This document shows positions 52,187 through 62,025 of a stretch of 64,000 nt of DNA, piece after piece (within the stretch, counting starts at the first letter, position 1; each line of letters opens with the position of its first letter). Where the stretch lies: contig DS990260.1 in assembly GCA_000155435.1 (NCBI GenBank), forward strand, positions 1,762,515-1,826,514, in the 5' to 3' direction. The DNA is from Clostridiales bacterium 1_7_47FAA. GTDB taxonomy: Bacteria; Bacillota; Clostridia; Lachnospirales; Lachnospiraceae. Both the position numbers and the translations under genes were made by a program. A model generated the notes under the pieces. That model was not told the origin of the DNA. It did not search any database and was given only the letters and a program-made list of their open reading frames with translations.

Positions 52187-53215
52187 TTATAAACAGATAA
52201 TACCTATTTTTTTATAAAAATCAGAAACCTGACAATCCCCGTCAACTAAACGAATGAGAGAGACTGTCTCAAATCCCATTTTTTTTGCCGTCTGCAGACC
52301 TGTACTTTTTATGCCAATAACCCTTAACTGTTTACCTGATGTGCATGATAAATATCCTTCCATGGATATGGAACGTTCCAGCTCTACTTCATTGCAAAAT
52401 ATGTCAAGAACCTCTGTTTCCCGCGGATGATACTTGTAATATACATTTAATCCATTTTCATGCGCATACTGGAGTTCCCTTTCTAGTGCCAGTTCAACGT
52501 CCCTCCTTTTATCTCCATATACCCGCAATAAATCCAATACAAACAGAATCCCTTTATCATAAAAGGGATTCTTCAAATTAAAATATATTTTTTTTATTCC
52601 TGCTTTAAAGGCATCATCCGGAATCTCAGTCAGTTTCATGGTTTTGTATTGTTCCTGTACATACTGTGGATAAGAAACATATGCATGCTTTAATAAGTAG
52701 TGCCCCCCCATGTAATAATTTAAATCATAATACTTATTCAAACAAAATATATACTTAAAGATAATCCTGCGTATCATACATGTCATCCGGTTAGCCCCCA
52801 TTCCCCCAGATACAACTCCGTTAGAAAAATATGCTGTTGAACCATCTTCCAGCCATATATATTCTGTCTCCTCATTCACTCTACCTGAGTATTTCATAAT
52901 ATACATTTCCGGTATGCACATATCCTCCACAAGTATGACCCTATCATAGTCATTTTTTATAAATTGCTTTAATTTATGATTTATGACCGGGTAACGTCTT
53001 ATTTTATTCCAATATCGTTCATTTGTCTTGGGATAGGCTCCTGTCAGAAACAATACTTTCTGATAAGAAGATGTGAGGGAATCCTTAACCATATCAGAAA
53101 TGTTAAAATCCTGAAACAAAATTAAATCATTTGTATCCTGGGCAAATACTGTATGGACCAGGCCAGTGCCCAATATTAAATTATACTGTGTATGCAAAAC
53201 AAATAAATTTCTCAT
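52187..53215 (-). CDS. Putative sialyltransferase-like glycosyltransferase (GT52/polysialyltransferase type)
   Basis: From ATG 53215 the protein has 342 residues; AAAGG is six bases upstream. I do not see GT-A or GT4 motifs. Instead it has the three short signatures of bacterial sialyltransferases in the right order: an acidic (D/E)DG motif at E123-D124-G125 (WLEDGSTAYF), an HP motif at H263-P264 (YKYHPRETEV) and a serine-threonine motif at 303-305 (GIKSTGLQTA). The protein is otherwise divergent. The CMP-sugar synthetase gene follows after 26 bases, which supports a CMP-sugar donor. Related GT52 enzymes include lipooligosaccharide sialyltransferases. Confidence 0.65.
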   Translation of the reverse strand: MRNLFVLHTQYNLILGTGLVHTVFAQDTNDLILFQDFNISDMVKDSLTSSYQKVLFLTGAYPKTNERYWNKIRRYPVINHKLKQFIKNDYDRVILVEDMCIPEMYIMKYSGRVNEETEYIWLEDGSTAYFSNGVVSGGMGANRMTCMIRRIIFKYIFCLNKYYDLNYYMGGHYLLKHAYVSYPQYVQEQYKTMKLTEIPDDAFKAGIKKIYFNLKNPFYDKGILFVLDLLRVYGDKRRDVELALERELQYAHENGLNVYYKYHPRETEVLDIFCNEVELERSISMEGYLSCTSGKQLRVIGIKSTGLQTAKKMGFETVSLIRLVDGDCQVSDFYKKIGIICL

Positions 53216-53241
53216 TTTCATCCTTTTTCGTCATTATTCCG

Positions 53242-54684
53242 TTATTTTAATATACGGCTATTTAAATATTTTTTGACCAGACATAATATTTCAAAAAACA
53301 AGGGATCCTTTTTTATGAACAGGATAGTACAATATACCATGCCGCCTATGACAATCTGCTCTAATGTAACAATAGGGCCGGGAATTTGAATATACCCGCA
53401 TAAAAAAACTACAATAAACATGACTAAGGAATACAAAAAATATCTTACCGACTGTGTAAATATATTTCTTATTCCCACCTGCCTGTTTAAATAATAAAAC
53501 TGAATTCCTACCAGAGTATAATTAGAAAACAATGTAGCAATTGCAGCACCTATATATCCGTAACGTGGAATTAGAATTGAATTAACCGCTATATTCAAGA
53601 CTGCTCCTGCAGCATTTGATTTCAGCAGGATTCCCATCTGATTGGTGGCGGTAAAATACTGTGAACCAGATATCCCTATAAGTGTATTGCTGATTACCAT
53701 GGGTGATAAAATAACAACTGCTTTAGCAGTAGCCATAAACGCCTCGCCCAAATACCACGGTATGAATTTGTATGCAATTCCCATCAGCCCAAACATCATA
53801 GGCAAGGCAAGAAACATGGAATAAGCTGCCGCTTTTTCAAGTAATCCGCCAATAACCCTTTGATTTCCCCGCTTAAATTCATTTGCAATACGGGGCATCA
53901 TTACGGTGCTCAGCACAGTGATGAAAGTCAGCGGAATAACCACAATCTTCTCAGCCTGGTCATAGTAAGATATCTGGCTTGTCCCATTAGTCAGCCATCC
54001 AATCATAACTTTATCAATCTGTAAATAAATAGTGGCTACTAAAGAGGGAAGAAATAATTCGATAGAACCCCATAAATACTTTTTGAAATTTTTAAGCTGT
54101 ATCTTTTTTACTTTTATATATTTTCTAAGCTGCGGGTACGCCAATATGTTAGCAATCATCGTTGACAATGAAAGCAGAAAGATATATCTGCCTATATCCT
54201 GTTCTGACTTCACGAGCAAAAAAATACACAATGTGCTGAGAATTTTTGCAAACATATTTTTTAAAGCCGGGATTTTCATATCTTCCAGACCGACAAAAAG
54301 CCAAGTACAGTCAAACACATTTGCCAGGTAATAGATATAAAACAGCCGAAAGAACATCTCGAATCCTGATATTCTTGCATATACTATGTACACAATTGTT
54401 CCAAAGATTCCCAAAATAGCCCTGAGTCCCATTATGTCCCAAAACATTTGGGACATTTCTTCCCTGTCATCCCGCATATAGGCGGTCTGCCTGTTCCCGT
54501 AGGAATAAATACCAAATAGTGAAACTGACATAATAACCGATGTGGAGGAGGAGACATAGCTGTATATCCCCAAGCGTTCCGCGCCCAAAACTCTTGCCAG
54601 ATACGGTGCCGTAATCAATGGAACCAACAAGACAAACATGTTATATAAAATATTATAGAAATAATTTTTTAAAATCCTGCTCAT
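53242..54684 (-). CDS. Wzx-type oligosaccharide flippase (second locus)
   Basis: The 480-residue protein has about 12 to 14 hydrophobic segments and the N-terminal Wzx pattern: NYFYNILYNMFVLLVPLITA, then PYLARVLGAERLGIYSYVSS. A middle LFLPSLVATIYLQIDKVMIG matches RfbX-type flippases. It moves the lipid-linked repeat across the membrane. Its ATG overlaps the Wzy stop (ATGA), so flippase and polymerase are co-translated. It differs clearly from the flippase at 31028-32572. Confidence 0.92.
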   Translation of the reverse strand: MSRILKNYFYNILYNMFVLLVPLITAPYLARVLGAERLGIYSYVSSSTSVIMSVSLFGIYSYGNRQTAYMRDDREEMSQMFWDIMGLRAILGIFGTIVYIVYARISGFEMFFRLFYIYYLANVFDCTWLFVGLEDMKIPALKNMFAKILSTLCIFLLVKSEQDIGRYIFLLSLSTMIANILAYPQLRKYIKVKKIQLKNFKKYLWGSIELFLPSLVATIYLQIDKVMIGWLTNGTSQISYYDQAEKIVVIPLTFITVLSTVMMPRIANEFKRGNQRVIGGLLEKAAAYSMFLALPMMFGLMGIAYKFIPWYLGEAFMATAKAVVILSPMVISNTLIGISGSQYFTATNQMGILLKSNAAGAVLNIAVNSILIPRYGYIGAAIATLFSNYTLVGIQFYYLNRQVGIRNIFTQSVRYFLYSLVMFIVVFLCGYIQIPGPIVTLEQIVIGGMVYCTILFIKKDPLFFEILCLVKKYLNSRILK

Positions 54685-55991
54685 ATACTGTCATACCTGC
54701 TATGCCTATATTCCTTACTTCTTGGAACAATCATCTTTAAGAGCCAGATTGGACCAAACATAAAGACAATGTCAATTGCCCATGAACTAATGCTTCCCCT
54801 GCATACAAACTGGAATAAATAACCAAGCATAATGCTGTAGGTGATTAGCTGTAACCGGTCTCCGGTCTTAAGCATTCTGTAATATAATTTCCTGGTGGCA
54901 TAACCAAAAATAAACATACATACTATGGTCCCCAAAATACCGAACTCATAATAAAACTCACCAATATTTGGATATGCAGAACCGCCGAATGAACTTCCAT
55001 ACATTGCTTCAAAAGCTGTTTTTCCAAGTGTGGCCGGTTTATCCTCCCATATGGCATGGGGAATAAACTGAATAACTATATTCAGGAACCCTAATCCCCA
55101 GTGATAAGGTATATCTTTAGGAATCATTCCGGTCAGATTGTAGAAAGGAAAAAAAATCTCCACATTATACATAAACGCTTTCATCATAGCATCAAAGTCC
55201 ACAACCGATAAATCGATTCGGGTTCCCGCCCTCATATTCTGTCTAAAAATACCAATGATACAGACACCAATAAACATGATAAAGAGTACCAGTAAAATGG
55301 TTCTTTTCTTGGGGCGGGTCCCAGTACTGACGTAATGATAAATAATAGGCGATAATATAACCAATATGGCTGTATTTCTGGAACCGCTGCTAAGAGAAAT
55401 CAGAGCAACTGCTGCAAAACACAGGTATGTCGTGACCCTACCTTGCTTTCTATAAGCAAACAGCAATAAAATAGCCGGTACTGCACTTCGTAGAAAACAG
55501 CTCAAAAAAAGAAGGCTTGTATTTTTATAAATTACTGGTTTATCTGCTCCAAACTGACCAAAACTCAGCATCATCATAATTGACCGGCCAGTCAGTGTAA
55601 AATACGTCAAACTGCATAACAGACTGAATACTAATAATATAAGTGCATATCTTAATATGAATTCTTTGGCCTGCCTATCTTCTTCCAACAATGCATTTTC
55701 TGCTTTACGTCTATTTTTTTTACAAAAGAAGCCTCCTAAAATATAGGAAATATAGCCGATTATAAATACCGCATTTCCTCTGGGAAGATACTCCATTACC
55801 TCAACTCCCTGATAATCGGTCTGACCAATTTTAATCCATTCAAATGGAGCCCAGACAAACACCAGGAAATATAGACCTGTAATTAAATAAAATGGATCCA
55901 TAACATCGATTTTTCTGGCTGTGATTATATGCGCTGAAACAGACACACCTAAAATGACGGATGTAATAAAAAGACACAATACATTAACCAT
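54681..55991 (-). CDS. Wzy-type oligosaccharide repeat-unit polymerase
   Basis: The protein has 436 residues and about ten to twelve hydrophobic segments. It begins with MVNVLCLFITSVILGVSVSA and has a large external loop (about 255-330) with YHWGLGFLNIVIQFIPHAIW and GSAYPNIGEFYYEFGILGTI. This loop pattern is found in EpsK/O-antigen-polymerase-like proteins of Gram-positive loci (oligosaccharide repeat unit polymerase). It joins repeat units on the outer face. The gene overlaps a GT4 gene upstream by eight bases and the flippase gene downstream by four. Confidence 0.85.
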   Translation of the reverse strand: MVNVLCLFITSVILGVSVSAHIITARKIDVMDPFYLITGLYFLVFVWAPFEWIKIGQTDYQGVEVMEYLPRGNAVFIIGYISYILGGFFCKKNRRKAENALLEEDRQAKEFILRYALILLVFSLLCSLTYFTLTGRSIMMMLSFGQFGADKPVIYKNTSLLFLSCFLRSAVPAILLLFAYRKQGRVTTYLCFAAVALISLSSGSRNTAILVILSPIIYHYVSTGTRPKKRTILLVLFIMFIGVCIIGIFRQNMRAGTRIDLSVVDFDAMMKAFMYNVEIFFPFYNLTGMIPKDIPYHWGLGFLNIVIQFIPHAIWEDKPATLGKTAFEAMYGSSFGGSAYPNIGEFYYEFGILGTIVCMFIFGYATRKLYYRMLKTGDRLQLITYSIMLGYLFQFVCRGSISSWAIDIVFMFGPIWLLKMIVPRSKEYRHSRYDSI

Positions 55992-57252
55992 TCCTATATT
56001 TCCTTTGAATCATTTCAATTATTGTCCGTTTTATATTCTCTTCATATTTTTCCCATGAATAATTCCTGCCTGTTTCCAATGCCGCATGTTTCATTTCTTT
56101 CATTCTGTCCCGATGCTCAGTAAACCAAACAATCCTGTCTTTTAGCATTTCCGAGTCACCAGTCTTTACGACAAACCCATTTACTCCATCTTGAATCAGG
56201 TCCGCGACTCCTGAATTATCGGAGCAGATAACAGGTAATCCTGATGCCATTGCTTCCAAGGCAGCCAGTCCAAAACCATCACACAAGGAAGGAAATACAA
56301 AAACATCCGCATTCTTATATCGTTCAATCACCTTTTCCGGAAGCAGGTATCCAAAGTATTTTATATTGGATGCATCCTTATGTTGTAATCTTTCGGGTAT
56401 AAGACAATCCCCTACAATCTCCAATTGTGCTGTTTTCGGATTTACTTTCTCAAAAGCTTCCAGTAAATATGAAATTCCTTTCATTTGGCGTACGGCTCCC
56501 ACAAAAAGAAAGCGGACTGCCCCGCCTGTTTCTTTCATAGGAGGGGAATAGGTTCTGGAGTCAACACCATAAGGTACCACCCACACATCGCTGCCGCTTC
56601 TACCGCTATACTCAATGGAATGTTTCACTACATTGGAAGCTGCCAGAAAAAAATCGGCAATTCTTATCTCCTCATCATAATCTTCCAAGGAATAATCCCA
56701 TAAAAAGCGCTTCTCATGTCGTAGAATTTCTGCCCAATGAGGATTTCTGATTATATCTTCTTCATATACATGTTTTACAAAAGAACGATTAGCTGCCGAC
56801 ATGTCCATAATACGAAGGATTTTCGGATTTGCCTCTTTTAAGTACTCAAAACATGATTTTGCATTTGTATCATACATGATAACTGCATCCGCATTCATAT
56901 TTACAGCATATTCCGCTACTTTTCGGCCAAACGAATCAGCTACTTTTTTATTCCACCAATAATAAATTTTTCTGCTATAATCCACTCGATTTAATAAAAG
57001 TAATATCAAGCCTGATAAACTATTATATTGTATTAGCTGTTTATCATCTATTTTATCGCATCGTCGTTTCTCCAAACGTTTTTTATTATCCTTACTAATA
57101 AATAGTGATAAGACTTTGACAATAAAACCATTCTTCTTATTATAAACAGTAGTTATGTAAGAGAAGAGGCAGCCATAGCGATTGAGTGCCGATGCCAGCC
57201 TATAGGAATGCTGCTGCCCTGGGTGGGCAACGATAATCCGATATTTATCCAT
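55984..57252 (-). CDS. GT4 family glycosyltransferase
   Basis: A GT-B enzyme of 422 residues. It starts MDKYRIIVAHPGQQHSYRLA, and the acceptor domain has a basic stretch (about 45-75). The donor domain shows LFVGAVRQMKGISYLLEAFE, FVFPSLCDGFGLAALEAMAS with the E-x7-E motif, and NGFVVKTGDSEML. It should act on the lipid-linked repeat unit. AGGAGAAAATTAGT leads to the ATG, and the stop of the preceding GT4 gene lies inside this site. Composition is AT-rich like its neighbours. Confidence 0.92.
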   Translation of the reverse strand: MDKYRIIVAHPGQQHSYRLASALNRYGCLFSYITTVYNKKNGFIVKVLSLFISKDNKKRLEKRRCDKIDDKQLIQYNSLSGLILLLLNRVDYSRKIYYWWNKKVADSFGRKVAEYAVNMNADAVIMYDTNAKSCFEYLKEANPKILRIMDMSAANRSFVKHVYEEDIIRNPHWAEILRHEKRFLWDYSLEDYDEEIRIADFFLAASNVVKHSIEYSGRSGSDVWVVPYGVDSRTYSPPMKETGGAVRFLFVGAVRQMKGISYLLEAFEKVNPKTAQLEIVGDCLIPERLQHKDASNIKYFGYLLPEKVIERYKNADVFVFPSLCDGFGLAALEAMASGLPVICSDNSGVADLIQDGVNGFVVKTGDSEMLKDRIVWFTEHRDRMKEMKHAALETGRNYSWEKYEENIKRTIIEMIQRKYRNG

Positions 57253-57253
57253 A

Positions 57254-58450
57254 CTAATTTTCTCCTAAGTCCGATAATTTTTTATAGAATATATCCCTTC
57301 TGGCGGCTAGTACATCATATTCATAAGAGGTGGCTGTCTCAAGATTCTGTTTACTTAATCTCTGATACAAATCGGGAATAGTCAGTATATCCCATGCCTT
57401 TTTTGCAAATGCTTCATCATCCTGCTGACTGAACAGGCATTCCGCCGGTAAAAGTTCTGGTATTCCGTTTACCGGTGTGGATAAACAGGGTAACCCTACA
57501 GCCATTGCCTCGATGACGGTTCTGGGAAGACCTTCTCCTTTTGTGGGAAAAACAAGCAAATCTGCCCCCAATAATTCTTGTCTGATAGCTTGTACACCAG
57601 ACAATAGTCCTGTGAACTCAATATAATCGGCAACTTCATAAGATAACGCCATCTTTTGAAATTCAGACCTCATAGGCCCATCTCCAATAAACTTTACATA
57701 CACGTTCATCCCGTTCTTCCTCAAAATATTTAATACGCGTATTACTACATCATGTCCTTTAGAATAGTCTGTAATACAGCTATTAATATGGACAATTGTA
57801 AATTGATCATGAGGAACCTTACGGTCATAATAAAAGAAATCTCTATTTAATATGATTGAAGAATAAAAGCTTTCAAAATGCATATGGTTTTCTTTATGCC
57901 GTTTTACATAAGAAGGGTACCTCTTCTGCAGAGCAGAACGTGTTACGTAGGAAACACCATCAGCATTACCTGCCATAAATTTAACCTGACAGTAGAAATA
58001 AATTCTTACAAATGGTCTGGATATCCCCCTATATGCTCCCGGAGCAAATGTATCCCAGGGATCATTTACAACCTCGACTGCCCAGGGAAGATGTTTCTTT
58101 TTTACCTCATTGTGGACAGCATTGGCAATCGGACTTGGAATACGGTAAAGAGCACAACTACAACCAGCTGCGATTCCAACCATTGCTTTTCTTATTTTCC
58201 AATAACGTAATACAAACTCTTTCGGTCCCCGATAATGTGGCAATTGAAAAAACTCCACATTAGGCCCACTGGAAATCATCATCTCTTCGTTAAGTCTTGA
58301 CACATCACTAATTCTACAGGCAATCCGCACTTCATCAAAAACCTTTAGGTAACGTTTCCAAAAATCATATCCATAAATAGTCTTTACCCAAACCTTACCA
58401 TCGGGTGTACGTATAAATTGATGATCAACTGTAACCAATAATTTTCCCAT
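57254..58450 (-). CDS. GT4 family glycosyltransferase
   Basis: I start at ATG 58450 (MGKLLVTVDHQFIRTPDGKV); ATG 58471 seven codons earlier has no ribosome binding site, though GGGG close to 58450 is also only fair. The 398-residue product has a GT-B fold. The N-terminal domain has a YGYDFWKRYLKVFDEV segment, the donor domain VHINSCITDYSKGHDVVIRV, PTKGEGLPRTVIEAMAVGLP with E-x7-E, and TPVNGIPELL. A role in repeat-unit assembly is likely. It overlaps no neighbour but lies 13 bases from the upstream GT4 gene. Confidence 0.9.
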   Translation of the reverse strand: MGKLLVTVDHQFIRTPDGKVWVKTIYGYDFWKRYLKVFDEVRIACRISDVSRLNEEMMISSGPNVEFFQLPHYRGPKEFVLRYWKIRKAMVGIAAGCSCALYRIPSPIANAVHNEVKKKHLPWAVEVVNDPWDTFAPGAYRGISRPFVRIYFYCQVKFMAGNADGVSYVTRSALQKRYPSYVKRHKENHMHFESFYSSIILNRDFFYYDRKVPHDQFTIVHINSCITDYSKGHDVVIRVLNILRKNGMNVYVKFIGDGPMRSEFQKMALSYEVADYIEFTGLLSGVQAIRQELLGADLLVFPTKGEGLPRTVIEAMAVGLPCLSTPVNGIPELLPAECLFSQQDDEAFAKKAWDILTIPDLYQRLSKQNLETATSYEYDVLAARRDIFYKKLSDLGEN

Positions 58451-58463
58451 GTCCCCATCACCC

Positions 58464-59609
58464 TTATCCATCTTGTAACTGTGCTAAAAATTTTTTTGTC
58501 TCATTCATACAGGAAAAAGAGTTCCGTGCAATTGCAAGGGATTCCCTACCGGCATTACTCACCCACTCTTCCGATGCATTTAGTAAAAAATATATGCAAT
58601 CTTGAACTTCCTCCGGATCCAGGATATCAAATACAACACCATTTTTATATGGTTGTATTAATTCCGGGCTATTCCCTGTATATATAGATACACATAAAGG
58701 TAAACCTGCAAATGCCGCCTCAATTGCAGACAGTGGATTACAGTCCTGTAATGATGGCAGAAAGAAAAAATCAGATAACGCATAAAATTCTATCACCGTG
58801 TCTTGATTACAATATCCCATAAAATGCACATCCAAGTTTTGCTTGTCCGCAATATCTTGAAGTTCCTTCTTCATAGGTCCTTCCCCTGCTAATAAAAAAC
58901 AAGCATTGGATATACCTTTAACGTTACCTGCGCTTTTCAAAAATAAATCCAATCCTTTGAGTTTAAGCAGTCTTGCAGGACAAAAAAACACCCTTTTCTT
59001 TACAGGAATACCATACTTTAACCTTAATTCATATGCATCTTTCCGTTTTGATATGGCATTTTGATAAGATACATCATCAACCAGATTGGGAAGTCTGAGC
59101 CTTTGTCCATGGTTTCCTATAAAATGGTCCATTGCTTCCTCTGCATAAATACCAGGCAGGCAATATCCATCGAACTTCATATATAAATATTTCTTAAAAA
59201 CAGAAACACATTTATTTGATGACTTAGCTTTCATTGCCCTCCGTTCATGTGATTCAACCCAGAAGAAGTAACGGACGTTATTATTTCTTTTACTGCATAA
59301 AAGTTTCCAAACCGTTGGATAAGTCCATGAACCTGCTATTATAACTATATCCGGAAGAAATCTTTTTATTTCCCTGGTTATAGACGGATTATATATGAAA
59401 TCCATTCCACGTATAAGAATTTTCTTACCTGGTATTAGTTGTGTAAAGCTTTCCTTTAAATCTTCATAGGTCCAAGGACGTAAAGGTAGTTCATCTGTCA
59501 TCACATATACACATAATTCTCCATTCATGAGTCTTAACTGAGTATTTAATTCGTTATAAAACCGCATTCTATATGGAGTCAGAATATTTGTTAAAATCGC
59601 AAGCCTCAT
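58464..59609 (-). CDS. GT4 family glycosyltransferase
   Basis: The 381-residue protein starts MRLAILTNILTPYRMRFYNE, a loop common in enzymes of capsular loci. The donor domain shows FFCPARLLKLKGLDLFLKSA, LAGEGPMKKELQDIAD, PSLQDCNPLSAIEAAFAGLP with the E-x7-E-like pair, and SIYTGNSPELI. AGAGGAG precedes the ATG by five bases. The truncated remnant at 43539-43960 begins with a closely similar stretch (YLPSPYRVDFFNE), so the two may share an ancestor. Confidence 0.92.
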   Translation of the reverse strand: MRLAILTNILTPYRMRFYNELNTQLRLMNGELCVYVMTDELPLRPWTYEDLKESFTQLIPGKKILIRGMDFIYNPSITREIKRFLPDIVIIAGSWTYPTVWKLLCSKRNNNVRYFFWVESHERRAMKAKSSNKCVSVFKKYLYMKFDGYCLPGIYAEEAMDHFIGNHGQRLRLPNLVDDVSYQNAISKRKDAYELRLKYGIPVKKRVFFCPARLLKLKGLDLFLKSAGNVKGISNACFLLAGEGPMKKELQDIADKQNLDVHFMGYCNQDTVIEFYALSDFFFLPSLQDCNPLSAIEAAFAGLPLCVSIYTGNSPELIQPYKNGVVFDILDPEEVQDCIYFLLNASEEWVSNAGRESLAIARNSFSCMNETKKFLAQLQDG

Positions 59610-59619
59610 AAATCTCCTC

Positions 59620-60795
59620 TTAGAATCTTACCATTTCTTTATATTTTCTGATATTTACCGAAGGACGAAAAAACTCCATGAATCCATTGTTATATTCAGA
59701 TGATGGCTGCATTGACAACTCGCAGATTAGATTTGCCAATTTGTTAACATCATATCCAGTAATTCTGATAGGTATATTCCGATGTCTGAATTTATGCTCA
59801 AAAGATGTATTTTTACCAAAACAGAATATAACCGGTCTTCCACAAGAAAGCACTATTCCAGTTTTACTGGGCATGGCTGTTTTAATTCCACCAGGTACTA
59901 ACGGAATGATATTCACGCCGGCCGCAGAATAAATATGGGTTGCTAATTCACTAGGCTGCATTGGTAACATCGTAACATTCATAAGCTGATAAGTACGTAT
60001 CCGCAGCTCAATCGCCTCCCGGTTCACCCCGTCCCCAATAATTAAAAAATGTATTTTTTTATTGTCCTTTAGTTTCCTGGCTGTTTCTACTATCATTTCC
60101 ACATTCTGCATTTTCCCAATATTTCCAGCATATACCGCATAAAACACATCTGGAACCAACCCATATTTCTTTACAAATTCATTTTTATCCCAGGAAATAT
60201 TTACAGTAGAATCTGAGTATCCCCAATTATAAATAACTTCAATCTTTTTTTCATCCACACCTTTATCCACGATGAACGATTTCATATCATCTGAAATACA
60301 TATAATCCTATCGGACTTTCTATACACATATAGCTGCCATGCCTCAAAGTATTTGTATAAAATTGATTTCTCCTTTATCAATCCACTTTGAACCGCATTG
60401 TCAGGCCACACATCCTGAAGCATTGCAACAACATGCAGTCCTTTACTTTTTGCTGCCAATATGGGCCAGAAGGAGGAATAGGAGACATCTTCAAACAGAA
60501 CATTTCCTCCCTTGATTCTTAAAATACCAATAGCTTCCCTGATATTTGTCAGTGTATCCCGTAAATATCTTGAGATGATATTGGCATGTCTACTGCTCTT
60601 TCTTTTATACAAATGATATTCAATGTCATTTCCTATATAACCATATTTAAAAGCTGTATCCTCTTTATCTTCACATGCAACCAGACGCACAATAGAATTA
60701 CCATCTTCCAGGAATGCCCCAATCAAATCTTGCAATAGATGATTAAAAGGACTGGTCCGGTCATATACAACTGGTGTTGCCATTACTATCTTCAC
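59620..60795 (-). CDS. GT4-like glycosyltransferase
   Basis: The start is GTG 60795 with GAGGG about ten bases before; MKIVMATPVVYDRTSPFNHL follows. The 391-residue GT-B protein has the donor-side strands VFYAVYAGNIGKMQNVEMIV and FLIIGDGVNREAIELRIRTY, then IIPLVPGGIKTAMPSKTGIV, as in WbuB-type L-fucosamine transferases and similar enzymes, where a PSK stretch replaces the simple E-x7-E. Because the locus makes UDP-L-FucNAc, an L-FucNAc transferase role is possible, but that rests on this similarity alone. It follows the ATP-grasp gene by 13 bases. Confidence 0.85.
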   Translation of the reverse strand: MKIVMATPVVYDRTSPFNHLLQDLIGAFLEDGNSIVRLVACEDKEDTAFKYGYIGNDIEYHLYKRKSSRHANIISRYLRDTLTNIREAIGILRIKGGNVLFEDVSYSSFWPILAAKSKGLHVVAMLQDVWPDNAVQSGLIKEKSILYKYFEAWQLYVYRKSDRIICISDDMKSFIVDKGVDEKKIEVIYNWGYSDSTVNISWDKNEFVKKYGLVPDVFYAVYAGNIGKMQNVEMIVETARKLKDNKKIHFLIIGDGVNREAIELRIRTYQLMNVTMLPMQPSELATHIYSAAGVNIIPLVPGGIKTAMPSKTGIVLSCGRPVIFCFGKNTSFEHKFRHRNIPIRITGYDVNKLANLICELSMQPSSEYNNGFMEFFRPSVNIRKYKEMVRF

Positions 60796-60808
60796 AGACT
60801 CTCATCCC

Positions 60809-62011
60809 TCATTCATTTCCATCGACTTGAAATTTTACCATATCCACTGCCTTTTTACAGGCTTTAACTGCACTTTCGGCATTATCTGATTGTGCTATCA
60901 CAAAACCAACACGGTCTATACTATTGTGAATTTCATGGGCTGTGTATCCTACACCGTGAACAATGCTTATCTGTTGGATTCCATCTATCTTTTCAGCATC
61001 AGGGATACCGATGATATTATGTATTACTCCTTTAGGTGAATCAAAATAACGGATAGCTGCGCCTTTATCATATTTGATGCTTAAATCTGGATTTTCACCT
61101 ATTGCAATCCTAATACAGCATTCCACCATATTTACTCCGGTTGAAAGAGGAACAAGGTGTGTTGTTATATTGTCACCACCTAAACGAGCACCTATTTCAA
61201 CAATTTTTGCACCATTTGACGTTATTTTAATTTCAGTATGGGATGGCCCATTTTTAATTCCAATTGCTTTGTTTGCCTCAACCGCTACCTTAACAATTTC
61301 TCTTTTCATTTTCTCAGAAAAACAACAAGGTTGTGAATGTCCCATTTCAACAAAATAAGGAGCCCCTGTAGTCAACTTATCCGTTATCTGGATAACATGG
61401 CAGACTCCATCCACACTTATTGTCTCCACACTTACTTCCGGCCCTTCCATGAATTCTTCTACAATCATTTCTCCGGTATGACAAAAATGTTTACCATATA
61501 GGAAGGCCTGATCGGCAGCAGTCAAATCCTTATTATGTTCAAGAAGGCACACACCACGGCTTCCTGAATTGTCTGCTGGTTTAACAATGAATTTTCCTGT
61601 GAAGCTTCTAATTATCTTATGGAATTCATCAATCGTATTTACACAATAAAATACCGGGATAGGAACCCCTGCTTCTTTCAGAGCCTGACGCATGGCAACT
61701 TTATTCGTGGCTTTCAATGCAGTGTCACCTGAAATTCCTATCAAACCCAATTTTTCAGCAACTACTGCTACCGTCCTCATAGGCAGATCGCTGGCCAACG
61801 TCATAATTCCATTAATTTGATGCCTTATAGCCGCCTCTAATACACCATCAATATCATTGGTACTTATAATTTCCTTTTCAATTCCATTTTCCCGGAATCC
61901 AACCGCTTCTGGATTCATATCTACAACCACTACCTCCAGCCCCATTTCTTTGGCTTGAAGAATTGCAGGAAGCTGAAGTATACTTGCTCCTAATATCATT
62001 ATTTTTTTCAT
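60809..62011 (-). CDS. ATP-grasp family carboxylate-amine/thiol ligase
   Basis: The 400-residue protein has a Rossmann-like start MKKIMILGASILQLPAILQA, an ATP-grasp fold with FIVKPADNSGSRGVCLLE near 140, MIVEEFMEGPEVSVETI, and VEIGARLGGDNITTHLVPLS near 270 with the metal and phosphate-binding residues. It resembles PurK/carbamoyl-phosphate-type ligases that join a carboxylate to an amine. In sugar loci such genes add amino acids or make modified amino sugars. It lies between the PLP-dependent enzyme and GT4 genes in one operon. The acceptor is unknown. Confidence 0.85.
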   Translation of the reverse strand: MKKIMILGASILQLPAILQAKEMGLEVVVVDMNPEAVGFRENGIEKEIISTNDIDGVLEAAIRHQINGIMTLASDLPMRTVAVVAEKLGLIGISGDTALKATNKVAMRQALKEAGVPIPVFYCVNTIDEFHKIIRSFTGKFIVKPADNSGSRGVCLLEHNKDLTAADQAFLYGKHFCHTGEMIVEEFMEGPEVSVETISVDGVCHVIQITDKLTTGAPYFVEMGHSQPCCFSEKMKREIVKVAVEANKAIGIKNGPSHTEIKITSNGAKIVEIGARLGGDNITTHLVPLSTGVNMVECCIRIAIGENPDLSIKYDKGAAIRYFDSPKGVIHNIIGIPDAEKIDGIQQISIVHGVGYTAHEIHNSIDRVGFVIAQSDNAESAVKACKKAVDMVKFQVDGNE

Positions 62012-62025
62012 ATGTATCTTCCTAT

